64,000 nt of DNA, from contig NZ_OU342399.1 of NCBI RefSeq assembly GCF_910589745.1, positions 558,001-622,000 of the forward strand, read 5' to 3'. Source of the DNA: Candidatus Arcticimaribacter forsetii (GTDB taxonomy: Bacteria > Bacteroidota > Bacteroidia > Flavobacteriales > Flavobacteriaceae). The notes under the pieces are model-generated. The model saw only the letters and a list, made by a program, of their open reading frames with translations. It was not told the origin of the DNA and searched no databases. Positions 61,180-64,000 of this stretch are shown in pieces. A program made the position numbers and the translations under genes. The first letter of the stretch is position 1. The number at the start of each line of letters is the position of its first letter.

Positions 61180-61407
61180 ATGGCATTAACAAATAACGAC
61201 ATCTTTAAAAAACTCCGCGTAGCTCTTAAATTAAGAGACGATGACATAGTAGAAATTTGTAAACTAGTAGACTTTAAGGTTTCTAAATCTGAACTTGGTG
61301 CTTTTTTTAGAAAAGAAGACCATCCTAAATATATGGAATGTGGAGATCAGATCTTAAGGAATTTCTTAAACGGTTTGGTCATCCATTTACGAGGTCCTCA
61401 AAAATAA
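61180..61407 (+). CDS. DUF1456 family protein (YehS-like)
   Basis: 75 residues from the ATG at 61180. It starts MALTNNDIFKKLRVALKLRDDD and continues LGAFFRKEDHPKY, with CGDQILRNFLNGLVIHLRG at the end, the DUF1456 hallmarks. The E. coli relative YehS has two copies of this unit; here there is one. The function is unknown. Confidence 0.88.
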   Translation: MALTNNDIFKKLRVALKLRDDDIVEICKLVDFKVSKSELGAFFRKEDHPKYMECGDQILRNFLNGLVIHLRGPQK

Positions 61408-61446
61408 TTTTAAAGAAGATTAATTTTATTTTAAAGGATTGATATA

Positions 61447-61490
61447 CCTTTATTTGGGCAAAAAGGGAAAGGCCTAAATTCACATAAAGG
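61447..61490 (+). promoter_or_regulatory. Compound stem upstream of the VPS10-type gene
   Basis: Outer arms CCTTTA (61447-61452) with TAAAGG (61485-61490), and inner arms TTTGGGC (61453-61459) with GCCTAAA (61472-61478, one G-T pair). Thirteen pairs in all, with a 6-nt bulge and no T run, so not a terminator. Confidence 0.3.
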
Positions 61491-61511
61491 TTAGAAGGAT
61501 TATATTTTTTA

Positions 61512-61519
61512 TATATTTA
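61512..61519 (+). promoter_or_regulatory. -7-like element for the VPS10-type gene
   Basis: TATATTTA lies 33 nt before the ATG at 61553, in a very AT-rich stretch. Confidence 0.3.
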
Positions 61520-61552
61520 AACGTAAATTTTAATTAATTCAAAACTATATCT

Positions 61553-64000
61553 ATGAAGTATCTATTTTCATTATTATTTCTTAGCTGTGCAATTCAGGTT
61601 GGAGCGCAACAATTTTCAACTAAATGGCTTAAAGAGGCTGCTCCACGAAATATTGGTCCAGGAGGGATGAGTGGAAGAATTACATCTATTGACGTGGTAA
61701 ATTCTGATCCGGATATAATGTATGTTGGAACTGCTTCTGGTGGGTTGTGGAAATCTACTAGTGCTGGTATTTCCTGGGAACCTATTTTTAATGACCAGGT
61801 AACTGCATCTGTAGGAGCTGTTGCAATTCAGCAATCAAATCCAGATGTAATTTGGGTTGGTACCGGTGAAGGAAATCCAAGAAACAGCCTCAATGGAGGT
61901 TATGGAATATTCAAGTCATTAGATGGAGGGAAGTCTTGGTCCTCAATGGGATTAGAAAAAACAAGAAACATTCATCGTGTAATTATTGATCCTACAAACC
62001 CAAACATAGTTTATGCTGCTGCTATTGGTTCTCCGTGGGGGGAGCATCCCGAGCGAGGAATATATAAAACAACCAACGGAGGAAAAACGTGGAGACATGT
62101 ATTAGCTGTTAATAATAAAACAGGTGCTGCAGACTTAGTAATGGACCCTAATAATCCTAACAAACTTATAGCTGCTATGTGGGAGCATAAGCGTGACCCA
62201 TGGTTTTTTAATTCTGGTGGTTCTGGAAGTGGATTACATATAAGTTTTGATGGAGGTGAAACCTGGTCTAAAAAGACAGAAAAAGATGGTTTGCCAAAAG
62301 GAGATCTTGGGAGAATTGGATTAGCAATTGCTCCAAATAAAACAAATATTATTTACGCACTAATAGAGTCTAAAAAAAATGCGTTATACAAATCTGAAGA
62401 TGGTGGGTTTAACTGGAAAAAAATAAACGATAAAAGTGATATAGGAAACAGACCTTTTTATTATTCTGATATCGCTGTTGATCCGCAAAATGAGAACAGA
62501 GTTTTTTCTGTTTTTACTTATGTTAATGTGTCTCAAGATGGAGGTAAAAATTTTAACCAATTAATGCCTGCTTATGGAGTTTCAAATGGAGTGCATCCAG
62601 ATCATCACGCTTGGTGGATTCATCCTGAGGATGGTTCTTTTATGATCGACGGAAATGATGGAGGTTTAAATATTACCAGAGATGGTGGAAAAACATGGCG
62701 TTTTATTGGTAACATTCCAGTTGCGCAATTTTATCATATTAGCGTAGATAATGAATTTCCGTATAATGTTTACGGAGGGATGCAAGATAATGGATCTTGG
62801 AGAGGTCCATCTTATGTATGGAAAGTTCAAGGAATAAGAAATTCCTATTGGCAAGAAATTGCCTTCGGAGATGGTTTTGATGTAGTACCCGACTTAGACG
62901 ACTCTCGTTATGGATATGCTATGAGTCAACAAGGTTATGTTTCACGATATGACTGGAAAACGGGTAATAATTATATAGTAAGACCCACACATCCTGATCC
63001 AGATATTAATTTGAGATTTAACTGGAACGCTGCAATTGGTCAAGATCCTTTTGATAATAGCACCGTTTATTTTGGAAGTCAATTTGTTCATAAAAGTGAT
63101 GACAAAGGTCAAACTTGGACTGTAATATCTCCAGACTTAACAACCAATGATCCAGAGAAGCAAAAACAGAGTGAAAGCGGAGGATTAACCCTAGACGCAA
63201 CTGGAGCAGAAAATCACTGTACCTTATTAGTAATAGAACCATCAAGTATTGAAAAAAATATGCTGTGGGCAGCTTCAGATGACGGGAGAGTTCATGTTAC
63301 ACAAGATGGAGGAACTACCTGGAATGACGTAAGTAAGAATCTTAAGGGTCTTCCTAAAGGAAGTTGGATTACTCAGATTAAAGCTTCAAATAAAAACAAA
63401 GGAGAAGCTTTGTTGGTTGCCAACGACTACAGAAGATTTAATTTCACTCCATATGCCTATAGAACTACAAACTACGGAAAAACATGGGAGCGTATCGTAG
63501 ACGCATCAGATGCAGAGAGTTATGCTTTGAGTATAATTGAAGATCCTATAAATTCAAATTTAATGTTTTTAGGGACCGACGACGGACTTTATATTTCTTT
63601 GAATGCAGGTAAAAAATGGGAGAAATTTGATTCTAAAATTTTCCCTACAGTCTCTGTAAAAGATTTAGTAATTCAGCCTAGAGAACATGATTTAGTGATT
63701 GGAACTTTCGGGAGAGCCGCTTGGGTTTTAGATGATATTCGTCCTTTAAGAGCATTAGCTACAAATATAGATGCTTCAACTAATTCAACAATGCAGTTGT
63801 TCGAACCACCAACTGCTTATCTAGCATCATATCAACAACCAACGGGAAGTAGGTTTGGAGCGGATGCTATGTATCATGGTACAAATAGAAACTATGGCGC
63901 AATGATTTCTTATTTTGTAAATCCTCCTAAAAAAGAGGATAAACCAAAAAAAGAAAAGAAGAAATCTGAAGAAACTGAAACTAAAAAAGCTTCAAAAGAT
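61553..64000 (+). CDS. VPS10/BNR-repeat beta-propeller protein, secreted (3' end outside window)
   Basis: At least 816 residues; the frame is open to the last base. A signal peptide (1-20, ending VGAQ) is followed by a run of BNR/Asp-box repeats. Examples are SGGLWKSTSAGISWEP, GIFKSLDGGKSWSS, GIYKTTNGGKTWRH, and later VTQDGGTTWNDV, GKTWERIV and NAGKKWEKF. These are the sortilin/VPS10-type ten-bladed propeller proteins often called WD40/YVTN/BNR-like glycosyl hydrolases. At the window edge a Lys/Glu-rich stretch begins (about residues 795-816), a probable linker. A -7-like box lies 33 nt upstream. Confidence 0.9.
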   Translation, partial: MKYLFSLLFLSCAIQVGAQQFSTKWLKEAAPRNIGPGGMSGRITSIDVVNSDPDIMYVGTASGGLWKSTSAGISWEPIFNDQVTASVGAVAIQQSNPDVIWVGTGEGNPRNSLNGGYGIFKSLDGGKSWSSMGLEKTRNIHRVIIDPTNPNIVYAAAIGSPWGEHPERGIYKTTNGGKTWRHVLAVNNKTGAADLVMDPNNPNKLIAAMWEHKRDPWFFNSGGSGSGLHISFDGGETWSKKTEKDGLPKGDLGRIGLAIAPNKTNIIYALIESKKNALYKSEDGGFNWKKINDKSDIGNRPFYYSDIAVDPQNENRVFSVFTYVNVSQDGGKNFNQLMPAYGVSNGVHPDHHAWWIHPEDGSFMIDGNDGGLNITRDGGKTWRFIGNIPVAQFYHISVDNEFPYNVYGGMQDNGSWRGPSYVWKVQGIRNSYWQEIAFGDGFDVVPDLDDSRYGYAMSQQGYVSRYDWKTGNNYIVRPTHPDPDINLRFNWNAAIGQDPFDNSTVYFGSQFVHKSDDKGQTWTVISPDLTTNDPEKQKQSESGGLTLDATGAENHCTLLVIEPSSIEKNMLWAASDDGRVHVTQDGGTTWNDVSKNLKGLPKGSWITQIKASNKNKGEALLVANDYRRFNFTPYAYRTTNYGKTWERIVDASDAESYALSIIEDPINSNLMFLGTDDGLYISLNAGKKWEKFDSKIFPTVSVKDLVIQPREHDLVIGTFGRAAWVLDDIRPLRALATNIDASTNSTMQLFEPPTAYLASYQQPTGSRFGADAMYHGTNRNYGAMISYFVNPPKKEDKPKKEKKKSEETETKKASKD

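Noticed and set aside
1-64000. Search by eye for CRISPR arrays, transposases, phage genes, integrases, rRNA and restriction or toxin-antitoxin systems
   Set aside because: None seen. No regularly spaced repeats, no transposase or integrase motifs, and gene content is otherwise typical chromosomal flavobacterial.

Overview
The window is chromosomal DNA from an AT-rich marine-type member of the Flavobacteriia (Bacteroidetes). The evidence is its gene content (TonB-dependent receptor, DUF4271, DUF4296, DUF3098, DUF423, Bacteroidetes-type dihydroorotase, carboxypeptidase-regulatory-domain proteins), near absence of Shine-Dalgarno sites, and repeated TAnnTTTG/TAnnTTTA promoter elements upstream of genes. 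Coding density is high. I see no rRNA, CRISPR array, prophage, insertion sequence or plasmid feature. There is one tRNA gene, tRNA-Gly(TCC).

Layout. 1-4.2 kb: the 3' part of a TonB-dependent receptor, then an ExbB / 4-TM protein / ExbD / ExbD energising operon closed by a strong terminator. 4.2-14.2 kb: an outer-membrane barrel protein, then a minus-strand housekeeping block (rpoN, asnS, an MMPL/RND exporter, frr, pyrH, truB, uppP, DUF3098, ftsX). 14.3-31.4 kb: leuS-SemiSWEET, an Lrp-type regulator with a likely self-operator, heme and pyrimidine genes, tyrS, trmB, an alkyltransferase-like protein, an Fe-S maturation set (Mrp, NifU-C, ferredoxin), and secreted GH13 and GDPD lipoproteins. 31.5-35.2 kb: mevalonate decarboxylase, mevalonate kinase and a UbiA-type prenyltransferase, then a divergent pseudouridine synthase.

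35.2-48.6 kb is the most distinctive part. A minus-strand arsenosugar operon (AhpD-like protein, ArsS radical SAM enzyme, two rSAM-associated transferases, purine nucleoside phosphorylase, ArsM-like methyltransferase, DUF547) lies beside a second minus-strand block: an FAD oxidoreductase, a membrane 4Fe-4S protein, a polyprenyl-phosphate-type GT2, a cellulose-synthase-like GT2 and a multi-spanning mannosyltransferase. A GH113-like hydrolase and a tiny membrane protein are interleaved on the plus strand. The pathway read from family knowledge is: arsenite is methylated (ArsM), 5'-deoxyadenosyl is attached by ArsS, adenine is removed by the phosphorylase, and the ribosyl arsenical is further glycosylated. 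A perfect 20-bp palindrome lies in the divergent control region of this operon.

48.7-64 kb: a D,D-carboxypeptidase, two GNATs, the tRNA, an operon of two barrel-less TonB-box-like proteins plus an M1 aminopeptidase, TatA, small-molecule oxidoreductases and methyltransferase, a PKD lipoprotein, GlcD, an orphan internally deleted CoA-transferase subunit A, alanine dehydrogenase, DUF1456, and the 5' part of a VPS10/BNR beta-propeller protein running off the end.

A recurring, non-obvious signal is a TAnnTTTA/G box exactly 3-5 nt before the start codon of several genes, which suggests leaderless transcription.
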